A stretch of DNA of 64,000 nt, taken from Peromyscus leucopus. Its lineage: Eukaryota > Chordata > Mammalia > Rodentia > Cricetidae. A program made the translations under genes and the position numbers. Within the stretch, counting starts at the first letter, position 1, and every line of letters starts with the position of its first letter. Shown in pieces: positions 36,453-47,345 of the stretch. The notes beneath the pieces were generated by a model. It had not been told where the DNA came from. It made no database searches and saw nothing but the letters and a program-made list of their open reading frames with translations. Location: NCBI RefSeq assembly GCF_004664715.2, contig NC_051070.1, positions 44,402,456 to 44,466,455 on the forward strand, written 5' to 3'.

Positions 36453-36834
36453 ATAGTGTTATTTTAAGGACAACATTTGACTGGAAGCAAATGGTTTGTC
36501 TATTGAGAAAGGCTTCCCCAGTGCAAAGGAAAATCTTAAACTTATTCTGCACAATAAATCATATCCAGTGGGTTTGTCTCACTGTACATTTTATAGAGAT
36601 ATGCATTGATATATGTTATCTGTGCTATATATGCACACATATGCTTATATATATAATATATATGGTTTAAACAAACATTAGCTGAAGTTTTCTCACAAAA
36701 ATTGCACTGCAAAGATTTTTTTTTAACCAAATTATAGCGTTACACACATTTTCAATGGTGCTTGTGAAAGCTAAACGGCACTGGTTGCAATGCTGGTTAC
36801 CATGTGGAAAGGTCACGGTCACGACAGAACCCAG
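36453..36834. other. Intergenic, AT-rich
   Basis: TA-rich tract at about 36600-36665. Nothing else recognised. Confidence 0.4.
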
Positions 36835-37163
36835 TGATAGTTTTTAGAACTTTATTAAGAGGGAAAAGGGGTGGGGGAGAGAGAGGGGAGCCAAGTCTAG
36901 TGGGGGAGAGAAGCAGGGAGTAGAGCAGAGAGCAGGGAGCAGAGAGGGAACAGAGAGAGAGCAGAGAGAGAGTGCGGGGGACCATGTGCAGCTTTTTTAA
37001 GGCGCAGATTGCTTGACCGCATAGTCACCAGCACCTGATGATGATGTAAGGTGCAAGACCCCAAGCTGGGCATGTACAGGATCCTCACACCTTGTATGAC
37101 TCAAGTATCAGGCTGTGGCTTCAGCATTTGCTTTTGTTTAATGTTGCAATCAAACAAGACATA
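36835..37163 (-). repeat. Possible LTR-like repeat with a purine-rich core
   Basis: 'tagaactttattaagaggga' followed by a long GA/GGGAGAG purine tract to about 36980 resembles a rodent LTR in reverse. The assignment is weak. It abuts the provirus LTR at 37164. Confidence 0.35.
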
Positions 37164-37440
37164 TGTTGTGGGAGAATGGTTGGTACAGCCATTCCACTGT
37201 GCCGATAAAGTCATCTTCAATCAAAGGACTGACCAGGAATTAACCATAGAGTTCTTAGAGGACTGGGGAAGGTGGCTAGAGACAGGAAGAGAGAAGAGTT
37301 TTGCAGAGCTGGTGGTTCAGGAAATGTGGAGAGAGGGTCAGCCAACTGACTCTCGACTGTCCTTGGATTTATCAGGTCTTTGTCTCAATTTCTGACACCT
37401 GACTTTTTATTATACTGGAAGAAATTAGATATTCGTTAAA
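37164..37440 (+). repeat. 5' LTR of the provirus (277 bp)
   Basis: It starts TGTTGTGGGAGAATGG and ends ATATTCGTTAAA. The segment at 37202-37207 reads GATAAA where the 3' LTR reads AATAAA. The 3' LTR is 36 bp longer and differs at many positions, which indicates an old insertion. Confidence 0.8.
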
Positions 37441-37442
37441 TA

Positions 37443-37460
37443 TGGCACCCAACGTGGGAC
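37443..37460 (+). promoter_or_regulatory. Primer binding site, tRNA-Lys type
   Basis: TGGCACCCAACGTGGGAC follows the 5' LTR after two bases. It differs by little from the complement of the tRNA-Lys 3' end, the usual primer of betaretroviruses. Confidence 0.8.
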
Positions 37461-38316
37461 GTTATTAAGCCATGCCAAGACACTGAACCCACTACATTGC
37501 CACCACTACCGCTGCACTGGACGACTTTGTCTCCCACCCCACTGGCCCTCCACAGCTGTTTTTCCACATCTGAGTTTTCTGTTGCAGCCTTTCTATAGCA
37601 GCCTTCAGCTGCTGCCCGCCCTGAGCCCCAAAATGCTGCTGGGGTTAGCACCCCTACTGCTGGGCTGTGCCCTCACTTCCTACCACGTGGGCCTCCCCCA
37701 GTCCCTCCTCCCAGGGCTACCAACCTAGGCCAGCTCAGCCATCCCTGAGACCTGCTTGACCTGCTTGGGGCTCATGTTTTACCGCTGGTGCCACCACTGC
37801 AAGCTGCCAAGGGGGCCCAGCCGTGGGCTGCAGGTGTCCTCTACCCAGCTGTGCTGAGCAGTGGTAACTCGCACTCCCCGCCTCCAGCCCTGCTGCCTTA
37901 TGAACAGGTACCTTTGGCCCAGCCATCAGCCTTGCAGCACAGTGATAGCCAGCAGAGTCCACTCCCTGCCAGCCACCCCCCCCCCCCCGCCACTGCTCCC
38001 AGCAGGCAGCTTGTTTGTCTCCCATGCTGCATCTTGTCCTCCCCTGCTATCTGCAGGCAGGGTGGTCCTGTCCCATGCTGCCTCCCAGCTGCTTGGATTT
38101 CTTCTACTGGTTTCCTTATGTTAGCTCTTCAGACAGCCCATCCCCTTCCCCACTCACAGTGCATAAGCAGCCACACCGGCCCCTGTCATGCCCCCATTCT
38201 CTATGCCAGCACAGTAAAACATCATCATTACAGCTGATTGCACCCCCTAAGCCCCCTAGCCACCCCCACCCCCGAGGACATCTCCACCTATGCTGTCAGT
38301 ATCATTGGACCTGGTT
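37461..38316 (+). other. C-rich proviral leader
   Basis: About 850 bases between the primer site and the first gag-like sequence, strongly C-rich, with CCACC/CCAGC motifs and a 14-base C run at about 37975-37988. Three overlapping plus-strand open frames (longest 37788-38237) encode Pro/Ser/His-rich peptides without a known domain. This probably reflects base composition rather than coding. By position it would contain the 5' leader and packaging region. Confidence 0.5.
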
Positions 38317-38330
38317 AAGACACTTGGAAT

Positions 38331-38495
38331 TTTTTTGTTTGTTTGTTTGTTTCAAGACAGGGTTTCTCTGTGTAGTTTTAGTGCCTGTCCTGGATCTCTC
38401 TCTCTGTAGACTAGGCTGGCCTCGGACTCACAGAGATCCATCTGGCTCTGCCTTCTGAATGCTGGGATTAAAGGCATGTGCCACCACTGCCAGGC
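38331..38495 (-). repeat. B1 SINE inserted in the proviral leader
   Basis: Reverse B1 ('caagacagggtttctctgtg', 'tgctgggattaaaggcatgt') flanked by AAGACACTTGGAA at 38317-38329 and 38496-38508, a 13-bp perfect duplication. It is younger than the provirus. Confidence 0.9.
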
Positions 38496-38514
38496 AAGAC
38501 ACTTGGAAATTTTT

Positions 38515-40010
38515 AAATTGGGAATTAGCTTTAAAACAGGCAGGGAGGCTTTCCCATGTTAAGAATCAGAAATATCACAATGCAGGGACTTAAGACCTTG
38601 TTTAGTGTTTACAATGGATGGCTTGCAAATGGAAAAAATAAATGATGTGATAAACAACTTTGCTGGGATTGACATAATGTCATTCATAATTGTTATTAGT
38701 TTGGTAATTCATAGCTTATCCTCAAAAGAGTGGTTTGATAATTGTACCAAATATGGAAATTTGGCTGTTAAAATATAAACCTTAGAAAGACTTTCTATTG
38801 ATAAGATACAAGCCTTAGAAACACTACCAATAAGATGCAAGCCTTAGAAAAAACTACTAATGAAAGTAAGAAAAATACTCAGACATAGATGAAGGAATTT
38901 AGAGCAGAACCTACTACACCATTGCAATATGAATCTGAAGAGGCCTAAGGTTATTAGAACACCAACCTTAATTTACCTAATTACCTTACAAGAACAACCT
39001 CCAGATGATAGGTACCCCCAAGGCGATCCTGTAGAAATGTTAGATTTGAAGAGATTTAAGGAAGTAGTCATTTCATATGATATGCATTCACCGTTTATGA
39101 AGCAGATGTTAAATTATTGGGCAACTGTGAACAGAATTATTCCACAAGACTGGAAAGATTCAGCTTCAGCACTATTGGAAGCTGGTCCTCAGTTACAATA
39201 GGAAACACAGTACAGAGAGGAAGCTAGAGTGGTGGAACAGTGAAACAGGGCTAGTGGTATTGAAATTTCCAAAGACTAGCTACTAAGTGAGGGCAAGTAT
39301 GTCGATTTGCAAAGGCAGCTAAGATTTGACGATCACTCCTTGGTACAATGTCATCTAGCAGCTTTGAATGCTTGGGACAGAGTTGAAGAATCAGGAAAGA
39401 GGACTGAGTCATTTACTAAAATTATGCAAGGCCTAAAAGAAGCTTTTACTGATTTTTATTTTTTTACCATATCCAGAAGTCTGGATTTTATCATATCCAG
39501 AAGTTAGACAATATTAAGTGAACCTTTGACTTTTGAGAATGCTATTTCAGAATGCAAAAAAAAAAAAAAAAAAGGTGATTAGCCCTTTAAAAGCAAGATC
39601 AACACCTATAGATGAATGGGTCTAAAGTATAGCAGATCTTGGATCTCATGCTTATAATCCTGCTTTAATAGAAGAAATTACTTCTAGAAATTTTAAGAAA
39701 AATAAAAATATCAGATATTTTAGTTGTGGTAAACAAAGTCTTTTGAAAGGGGATTGTATGACAGATGTTCCTAGAAACAATGTTTTTTTCCAGAGATAAT
39801 CCAAACAGAAGGCCCTGGCATTTTGGAGTATGCAGAAGATTTTGCAAAGGCCGACATTGGACTAATGAATGCAGATCAAAAAGGGATAGGCAAAGTAATC
39901 CTTTGCCACCAGGAAATGCCCTGAGGGGCCTCCCACAGGCCCCAATATCAAATTTGTCTCCTTCATACCCTGTTGGCCTTGGAGAAACTCATCCACAGAG
40001 CAATTAAAAC
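38515..40010 (+). pseudogene. ERV gag remnant (matrix/capsid/nucleocapsid)
   Basis: The capsid block at 38929-39201 is open for 90 codons and then hits a stop. Downstream, 39307-39507 retains the major homology region around 39403-39465 (motif ESFTKIMQGLKEAF, with the conserved Gln-Gly...Glu pattern), then a stop and an 18-base A-run at 39557-39574. Two zinc-knuckle positions follow. The first (about 39713-39757) keeps only its second Cys and last Cys. The second (about 39825-39875) keeps CKGRHWTNEC but has Phe at the second Cys position. At least three frames are used, so frameshifts separate the blocks. Not functional. Confidence 0.8.
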
Positions 40011-40094
40011 TTAATACCTGTTGTTAAAAACCACACTGCTCTGGATATGACCAAAGACAGAACAACTTCTACAGTTATAAAGGAAGGTTGAGGA

Positions 40095-40600
40095 GAAGTC
40101 AGAAAACAAGTATTTTGGCAAAATGATATAAATGATCAGAGACCAAATCTAAAAATACATGTAAATGGTGTCAAAATTGAGGATTTGGTAGACATAGGTG
40201 CAGATGTAACAATAATTTAACCAAAACCTTGACATCCAGATTGACCACTTCAGGAGGGAAATGTTCAGCTTCTAGGGACTGGAACTTTACTTCAGATAAA
40301 ACAAAGTGAAACTGCCTTGAGGCAGGGAGAGGGAGGCTTGGATCTGCCTCTACTGAATATACCAGGCTCTGCTGACTGCCCATGGGAGGCCTTACCTTCT
40401 TGTAGGAGGAAATGGGGCATGGGTTATGGTGGGAAGGCTGGAGGGGTGGGAGGAGGGAAGAGGGGGATCTGTGATTTGTATATAAAATGAATAAAAATTT
40501 CCTTAATAAAAAATAAAACAAACAAAACAAAATAAACAAACAAACAAAAAAACAAAGTACAAGATGGGTTCAATGCATAGGGCCAGAAGGACACATAGAA
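40095..40600 (+). pseudogene. ERV protease remnant, interrupted by an L1 fragment
   Basis: The frame across 40110-40220 has a retroviral aspartic protease active-site block reading VDIGAD at 40188-40205. The Ser/Thr that follows the catalytic Asp in this family is Ile here. A stop follows at 40218-40220. The L1 fragment at 40308-40548 then splits the region; ERV sequence resumes at about 40559. Confidence 0.7.
40308..40548 (+). mobile_element. L1 3' end inserted in the protease region
   Basis: An L1 3' UTR terminal segment ('aggctctgctgactgcccat', 'tctgtgatttgtatataaaa') with an A-rich tail, flanked by AAAACAAAGT at 40298-40307 and 40549-40558. It is severely 5'-truncated and has no coding sequence. 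Confidence 0.8.
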
Positions 40601-41880
40601 AAATTAAAACCATATGTGGCCAACATAGCAATGAATTTATGGGGACATGATTTGTTGCAGCAATGGAAAACACAGATTAATATTCCTCTAAATTTCAGAC
40701 ACAAGCTATAAAATAAGAATGTTTCTGAGAGAACTATTAAAAGGTATTATCAAGAATAGTCAAAGACTGTTAATGTACATAAGCACAGTACAACAGCTGG
40801 TGATCTTTCAAAGGTAGCAACAGCCCTACCTTTAAAATGGTTGAGTGACAAACCTGTCTGAGTGGAACAAAGGCCTTTGACATCAGGAAAATTACAGGTA
40901 TTATAACAGCTAGAACAGGAACAGCTAAATGCTCAATATATTGAAGAATTAAGTAGTCCTTGGAATTCTCCTATATTTGTCATTAAAAAGAAATATGGAA
41001 AATGGAGAATGTTAACAGATTTAAGAGCCATAAATAAGGTGTTTTAGCCAATGAACGCTTTACAGTCTGGAATTCCCTTGCCTTCTCTATTACCTAAAGG
41101 AGGGTCTATTATAGTGATTGATTTAAAAGACTACTTCTTTACTATACATTCACAAGAAAAGGACAGAGCAAAATTTGTCTTCACAGTGCCTACTTATAAT
41201 AGTTCCCAGCCTGTTAAAAGGTTATCAGTGAAAAGTTCTTCTATAAGGGATGTTAAATAACCCCACCTTATGCCAATATTTTGTACAACAGACATTGGAA
41301 ATAACTCGTAAACAGTTTCCTCAGTCTATAATTTACCATTGTATGGTTGATATCTTACTAGCTGATTCAGACAGAGATACCTTTTAAAAATGTTGGAAGA
41401 AGCAAAGAAAATTTTGTCTTATTGGGGATTATAAATTGTTCCTGATAAAATACAAAGAGGATATTCTATTAATTACCTAGGATGTAAGACAGGTTTGCAA
41501 AAGTTCAACCACAGAAAGTGCAAATCAGGAGAGACCAATTACAAACTTTTAATGATTTTCAAAAATTGCTCAGAGATATTAACTAGCTATGGCCCACAAT
41601 TGGATTAACAATGCAAGAGCTAAGTAATTTATTTCAAACCTTACAAAGTGATAAAGGCTTAAATAGTCCAAGAAGTCTATTAACTGAAGCTGAGAGAAAA
41701 GTGGTTTTGGTAGAAAAGAAACTACAGGATGCACATGTGGATTGCTTAGATCCAGAGCTTGATTGTATTCTGGTTATTTTACTTTCTATTCATTCTCCTA
41801 CAGGAATTCTTATGCAGAGAAAAGATAATGTCTTAAAATGGATATTTTTTACCACACAAGAAAGGTTAAAAAATTTTTAG
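40601..41880 (+). pseudogene. ERV reverse transcriptase remnant
   Basis: The N-terminal RT block is at about 40840-41044 and is followed by a stop at 41045-41047. The finger/palm block at 41051-41260 contains VIDLKDYFFTI, the region of the first catalytic Asp. A frameshift follows. The second catalytic region at 41334-41357 reads YHCMVDILLA, where the family has Tyr-x-Asp-Asp: Tyr is Cys and the first Asp is Val. Further RT and connection sequence reaches about 41880 with additional stops. Not catalytically competent as read. Confidence 0.85.
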
Positions 41881-42109
41881 TATTTGTGTAGTAAAGTTTT
41901 CTGAATTGATTTTGAAAGGAAAATTGAGACTTCATCAATTGGCAAAAATAGCCCCAACAGAAATTGTGGTACCTTTTACTAATGCTGAAATTGTCTCATT
42001 ATAGGCAGAAAATGAACACTGGCACAGAGCTTGCAGTAATTTCTTGTGAAATATTAGCAACAAATATCCCCAAAGCAAGAGACTTCAATTTATAAAAAGG
42101 AACTAATTA

Positions 42110-42411
42110 GATCCTTCCTCACATTGTCCAAGGAACACCAATTTCTGGAGCCCTACATTCTATACTGATGCAAACAAAAATGGAAAGGCAGGTGATAAGT
42201 CAGGAAATTTAAGTAAGATGGTTCAAAGCCCTTATGATTCCATTCAAAAGGCAGAATTACATGCTACTCTTGTGGCATCATTAGATTTTCCAGAACCTCT
42301 TAATATAATTACTGACTCTCAATATGCAGAAAGAGTTGTTTTGCATATTGAAAACACTGAACTTACTCCAGATGATTCAACATTAACTTTGCTATTTATT
42401 CAATTATAAGA
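42110..42411 (+). pseudogene. ERV RNase H remnant
   Basis: One open frame keeps three acidic positions in family order: Asp in FYTDAN (42167-42169), Glu in QKAELHA (42254-42256) and Asp in TDSQYA (42314-42316). It ends at a stop near 42407. This is the best preserved enzymatic block of the provirus, although the stretch around 42180-42215 looks eroded and a functional enzyme is not implied. Confidence 0.8.
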
Positions 42412-42429
42412 AATAATCAGAAATAGAAA

Positions 42430-43300
42430 TCATCCTTGTGTATAACACATATCAGCTCCCATATGGATCTACCAGGCCCTCTAGCACAAGGGAATGATGA
42501 AATTGTTCAGCTATTGGTAGGAAATGTGATTGAAGTCTCAGAATTTCATAAGAAATACCATGTTAATAGCAAAGGTTTGAAGAAAGATTTTTCTATCACT
42601 TGGCAACAAGCCAAGGAAATGTCCTATTTGTTCCTTGTATAACCAAACTCTACTACCTGCAGGAAGTAAGCCAAAGAGTACTCAAAGAAATGAAATTTAG
42701 AAAAATGGATGTGTTTCATTTTGCAGAGTTTGGAAAATTAAAATATGTACACCATACCATAGATACATATTCAGGATTTCAATGAGCAACTGCTTTGAAT
42801 TCTGAAAAGGCTGATTCTATAATTAGACATTTATTAGAAGTTATGGCCATTATGGGAATACCTGTACAAATTAAGACTAACAATGCTCCAGTATTTATCT
42901 CTAGTAATATGAAACATTTGTGTGCATATTACAACATAAAACATATGGGTATACCACACGATCCTACAGGACAAGCAGTTACAGAAAGATCTAATTGCAC
43001 TCTAAAAGACATTCTTAATAAACAGAAAGGGGTAGTAAAGACCCCTGGTAATAGATTACACAATGATTTATTAACTTTAAAATTTCAAAGTTCTAATGAG
43101 AAAGGAACATCAGCTTTGGAGAGACATTGGATAGTAGAAAAAAACTTCTGAACTAAATCAGCCTGTATACTTTAAGGATGTGTTGACCTTTGACTGAAAA
43201 CTACTATATATGTTACATTGGGAAAGAGGTTTTGATTTTGTTCCCTTGGGAAAAGAAAAGCTATTGATATCAAAATTGATAAAGATTAGATGTGAACAGG
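42430..43300 (+). pseudogene. ERV integrase remnant
   Basis: The N-terminal zinc-binding part has His at 42547 and 42559 (FHKKYH). The frame then changes near 42620, where only one Cys of the CC pair is visible (VPCITK). In the core, the first catalytic Asp is at 42708-42710 (KMDVFH), a stop lies at 42783-42785, the second acidic position is Asn (TNNAP, 42879-42881) and the third is Glu (42984-42986, AVTER). A C-terminal domain trace lies at about 43200-43290 (LHWERGFDFV). Broken by at least one frameshift, a stop and loss of a catalytic residue. Confidence 0.85.
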
Positions 43301-46120
43301 AGAGACATCTTGATTAGGAGATCTCTAGTTCATTAAACAGCTTGGCCATTCAACCTTCCAAAAAAGAAAACTCCCCAAAGTTAGTGTTTTTTGTCTTTTC
43401 AGTAGAATGAAGGCATCCAGCTAAGGAACCTGAAGACCAATGGCCAAATGAGACATCTAAAGAAGAGGGACAAACCATCCAGAGAAAATGCCCCAAGAAA
43501 AAGAACAAATTGGTCTAGTGGTGTAGCACACTTCCAATAGGATAAAACTCTCATAAATCTTCCCAAATGTTTTTCTCTACTGTTCTCTACAGACATATAA
43601 GGAAAATGGTCTTTTTGTAGTCCTAATCCAGTTAGGACTGGTTTAGAGTTGGAGCATAGCTCTCTCCTTTTCTAAAACCAAGCATGCTTGTTAAAGGAAA
43701 ATCCCAAATCTCTGTCTCATGTCAGAAGAGCCACCTAGTACGGGCAGAAAAACAAAACAAAACAAAAAGAACACCAAAATTAGGGACTATTATATTCCCA
43801 CTAATATCATAATCCTTTGCTTTTATTTTGACTATTTAGAACTTTTCTTAAGGCATAAAGACTATAATAAAATTTATAAGATTACTAAGTATATTTAAAC
43901 CTTCTATTGTGATATTAACGGTTATATAAAGTATTAACTAGAAAACAGGGTACATTGTAACACAAATTGCTAAATGGTCTTATTAATAGAATACACAGAG
44001 CCAGATATTGGGGTGAAAGCTGAAAGATCAGAAGGATAGAACAAGTTCTTACTGCTAGGAAATCCTCAGCCCAAGAGAGCTATTTCCTGTATACTCATGC
44101 CTATATACCTTTCTGTGCCCTGACATCTTAGTTCCTGTCTCCACCCAGCTACATCACTTCCTCTTTCTGCCCAGCTCTATCACTTCCTGTCTGTCTGTAC
44201 AGACCTCCAGACCTCTATGGTTAACTAATGCTGGCATTAAAGGTGTGTGCCACCAAGTCTCTGTTTCCAGTGTGGCCATGAACTCACAGAGATCCGGATG
44301 AATCTCTGCCTCCTGAGATTAAAGACTTGTGCTACCACTGCCTGACCTCTATGTTTAATATAGTGGTTGGCTTTATCCTCTGATTACCAGGCAAGCTTTG
44401 GTTGTTAGAGCACAAATAAAATATCACCACACTACATCAAGCTTCTTGTATGTAATATCAGGCTTGAATCTAAAGCAGGTAACTAGGAACTATGTTTGTA
44501 TATCCCAGATGTATTTAATAAATTGTGGTCCTTTAACCTCTCCAAGGTTAAAGATCCACTGCATATGACATTTAAAATGTTTAAGTTTCCTGCAGTGAAC
44601 TGTGACTATTCCTAACAGCAACCTTTGAAGTCTCCAAAAGGATGTTGGGGCCCCACAACAATTAATTCACCTGGATTGTGGTAATGCCACTTAAGCTGAC
44701 AAACACCACCCAAAGATCAGCTTTGGACTACAAACTGCTTAGCACAGTTAGATAAGATGGTCCAGCCTCATAGACTACTCCAGTCGGGACTTTATATAAT
44801 CCTTGCATTCTCCCATTACATCAAGACAGGGCAACAGCTAGCTCTCCCAGAACTTGATCTTTATCTCAATTTTTTTTTCAGGGTCTCATAAAGATGCTGT
44901 TACCCCTAGATTGACAGAAAACAATTTTAAGAACCTGATGTGCACATTCCCAAGAGATGGGATGGGTGGTTTTTGGTCATTGGAAGGATGTTTGTCATCA
45001 TTTAGAGGGATTGGTTCTTATTGGTCATGGTCAGGGAGAAATCTAAACAAAGAAAATTAGATTCAGGGATCTTGTTCTAAAAAGAAAAAGAGGGGATATA
45101 GATTATAGCATAAAAGGTAGATTATTAAATCTACTTTCAAACTAAAAAAGCGACTACTAGTCTCAAATATACTACATTGGTATGGATTTTTTGTATATTG
45201 ATACAAATTCAAGTTTATTTTATTATACTGTATTATATGTTTCTAGTTATTGCTTAAGGTATTGTACCAATGAAAATTAATTAAAAATGTAAAGTTCTAG
45301 TCCTGGAAAGCTATTTAAAATAATAAACAAATACAGGTTAGTACTTAGTCATCTGTAACAATCAAAGTTATCATCATGTTAGATATTTTTTCAAGGTCAA
45401 TCAGAGACATATTTTAAATAGATTGATGGTCTTCAAACATTTCAGAGACCATACAGAATGTGGCATTTTAATGTTTTAATAACATAAGGCTTTTCAAGAT
45501 AGTGAGAAATGCCTGCTCCTGGCAGCACCAATTTACTCCAAAAGAGGATGATGGGCATTGAAGAATCTCCATATGGAGTTTGCCTTCATTTGTGGCAAAG
45601 TTAGCCACTCACTGGGTAAAGAAATTGCCATTGCCTTGACTGCTAACAATATGCTCTCCAAATTGGACAAGCAGGACACAAAAGAAGGCAACTGCCAAAC
45701 TTTGCCAAGACAAGATAGGACAGTCCTTCAAAATTTCTGCTTCACGGAAAAGTCTGTCAGATATTTTATGCCTATTGCCTGAAGATGGATGCCCCAACAA
45801 TGCAGAGGAAGCCTAGAGTGACTATCCAGGCAGGCATATGTCTCTGTTGTTTCTTAGTTTTGGAAGTTCCTGTTTACTCAGGTAATATTACATCTTTCTC
45901 AAGTCTCTGATGGGTTTGAAGATTAGATAGTTATAGGTACAGTTCTCCTTAGTTATGATAGACAGTAAATTAGGTACAAAACTTTGGACTCACCAAGAAA
46001 AGATAGATAATAGAGTATTTCTATGAATTTGCCAACTACTAATGGACTGGACATAGTGAATGTATTGTTCTAGATGTATATAGTTTTACTATGTTAGAGT
46101 TAAAACCTTTCTTTTTATTT
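43301..46120 (+). other. Proviral 3' region without env, with an inserted LTR-like element
   Basis: No envelope-like frame, signal peptide or transmembrane segment is recognisable. The region holds the family C insertion at 43956-44432 and two copies of a module (about 44440-44600 and 45340-45530) that is also found at 48945-49150. Only short open frames occur. Confidence 0.6.
43956..44432 (+). mobile_element. LTR-like element with embedded B1-like units (family C)
   Basis: It starts TGTAACACAAATTGC and ends ATATCACCACAC, with TACAT on both sides (43951-43955, 44433-44437). AATAAA lies near the 3' end (about 44416). Two B1-like stretches are inside ('ggcattaaaggtgtgtgcca'; 'gagattaaagacttgtgcta'). 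It is the inverse of 7929-8335. Confidence 0.6.
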
Positions 46121-46122
46121 AG

Positions 46123-46136
46123 ACAAAAAGGGGGAA
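46123..46136 (+). promoter_or_regulatory. Polypurine tract
   Basis: GACAAAAAGGGGGAA lies immediately before the TG start of the 3' LTR, the expected plus-strand primer position. Confidence 0.8.
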
Positions 46137-46449
46137 TGTTTTGGGAGAATTGTTGGTACAGCCATTCCACTGTGCCAATAAAGCCACCTTGAATCCAAGG
46201 ACAGAGTCAGCAATTGGTTGATTGGTCTTAGCCATAGAGTTCTTGGAGGACTGAGGAGATCTGCTAGAGAGGACAGGAAGAGAAAGGAGGGGATTTCTAG
46301 GGAGTTTCTGGGGCTGATGGTTCAGAAAAAAAAATGTGGAGAGAGGGTCAGCCAATCAATTCTCCACTACCCTTGGATTTATCAGGTCTTTTCTAAATTT
46401 CTGACTCCCAAGGTTTTATTATACTGGAAAAATCTAGATATTCATTAAA
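46137..46449 (+). repeat. 3' LTR of the provirus (313 bp)
   Basis: It starts TGTTTTGGGAGAATTG and ends ATATTCATTAAA, collinear with the 5' LTR but with an extra segment around 46205-46235. It contains AATAAA at about 46177. Confidence 0.85.
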
Positions 46450-46940
46450 GACAAGAATACAGGAAGTTCCTGACTAACATTCACCTGATTTAACCATAGT
46501 TACTTGTCAATAGTCTTGTGGGATATTGCTAAAATTCTGACTCTTGGGGAGACTTAAACAATGTCTATCCACCTTTTCCTACGGTTCCAATGACAAACTG
46601 GAATGCAATTCCACCAAAGTCCACTTTGTGGAACCAATGATTTATTAGTCTTACTCACAGAGTGATAGATGAGGGATTACAGGCAGAAAGCAGTCACACT
46701 GAAAAATCTCTTCAGGTCCAAACCTCAAAAGGCAGACCAAATGTCCAGAAATGAGCTCAACCTGGAAGATTAGAGGATATAAGACAGAATTCCTCTGGAA
46801 TTTGTGAAGCTGGTTTCAAAAGGCATTCTTTCCTATATCTTTGGCAGAAGGTATATATGGCCCACCTGTGGTACCTGTTAGCATATCAAAGCCCATGCTG
46901 GCCCCAGGTTCCCTCAAGTATCACAAGTACCTGTTGCACT
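46450..46940. other. Sequence between two ERVs, partly LTR-like
   Basis: About 46580-46700 ('ggaaccaatgatttattagt', 'gagtgatagatgagggatta') resembles a dispersed rodent LTR in reverse. The rest is unrecognised. Confidence 0.35.
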
Positions 46941-46949
46941 TTTCAGAGT

Positions 46950-47325
46950 CCATGCTGGCATCCCAGCCCTTCTCACCTCCTCCCTTACCACTAAACTCCC
47001 TCCAGCTCACAGGCTTCTCTCTCCCAGCTACTCGTTCTCCTTATAACCCTGCTATTTCAACTACGCTCCCTCTATCCCTCCCTCGCCAGCTCTGCTCCTG
47101 CTTCTCTTACTGTTTACTCTATTATTTATCCTTCCCCACCCCCACCAAGCTATTCTTCCTTGTCTCTCAGATAGCCCTAACTGTATCCAGCCTGCTGGCC
47201 ATGTTCAATCTACTCTTTCTGCTCTGGACTCTTCCAGATGCCTCTGGCAATTCCCTCTTTCATGTCTACAATTAAAACCTCCCTCCTAACCATACCATGG
47301 AGCAATAATGTTGTCAGTTTATACA
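46950..47325 (+). repeat. Probable 5' LTR of a second ERV remnant
   Basis: Its 3' half matches the LTR family at 20213-20640: 'ctggactcttccagatgcct', then an AATTAAA-type signal, then 'cctaaccataccatggagca'. It ends ...TATACA at 47325, two bases before a primer-site-like sequence. The 5' border is not resolved. Confidence 0.5.
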
Positions 47326-47327
47326 TC

Positions 47328-47345
47328 TGGTGCGGAACACCCAGA
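47328..47345 (+). promoter_or_regulatory. Degenerate primer binding site, tRNA-Phe-like
   Basis: TGGTGCGGAACACCCAGA resembles the complement of the tRNA-Phe 3' end (TGGTGC.GAA.CCC) with mismatches. tRNA-Phe priming is typical of IAP-type elements. The position right after an LTR end supports the reading. Confidence 0.5.

Larger units (their letters stand above)
37164..46449 (+). mobile_element. Degenerate class II (betaretrovirus-like, ERVK) provirus
   Basis: About 9.3 kb between two related LTRs. Order: 5' LTR, tRNA-Lys-type primer binding site, C-rich leader, gag, protease, RT, RNase H, integrase, a long 3' noncoding region without recognisable env, polypurine tract, 3' LTR. Every coding block has stops or frameshifts and several catalytic residues are replaced, so it cannot make functional enzymes as it stands. 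Later insertions are a B1 (38331-38495), an L1 3' end (40308-40548) and an LTR-like element (43956-44432). A target duplication is not clear (GACATA before, GACAAG after). The primer-site type and Gag/Pol motifs place it in class II. Confidence 0.85.

Noticed and set aside
37788..38458. Pro/Ser-rich open frames in the ERV leader (149, 147 and 87 codons) as possible genes
   Set aside because: They overlap in different frames, lack domains and follow from the C-rich composition. One runs into a B1.
42430..43151. Domesticated integrase or other co-opted retroviral gene
   Set aside because: It has a frameshift, an in-frame stop and a changed catalytic residue, so nothing suggests selection to keep it open.
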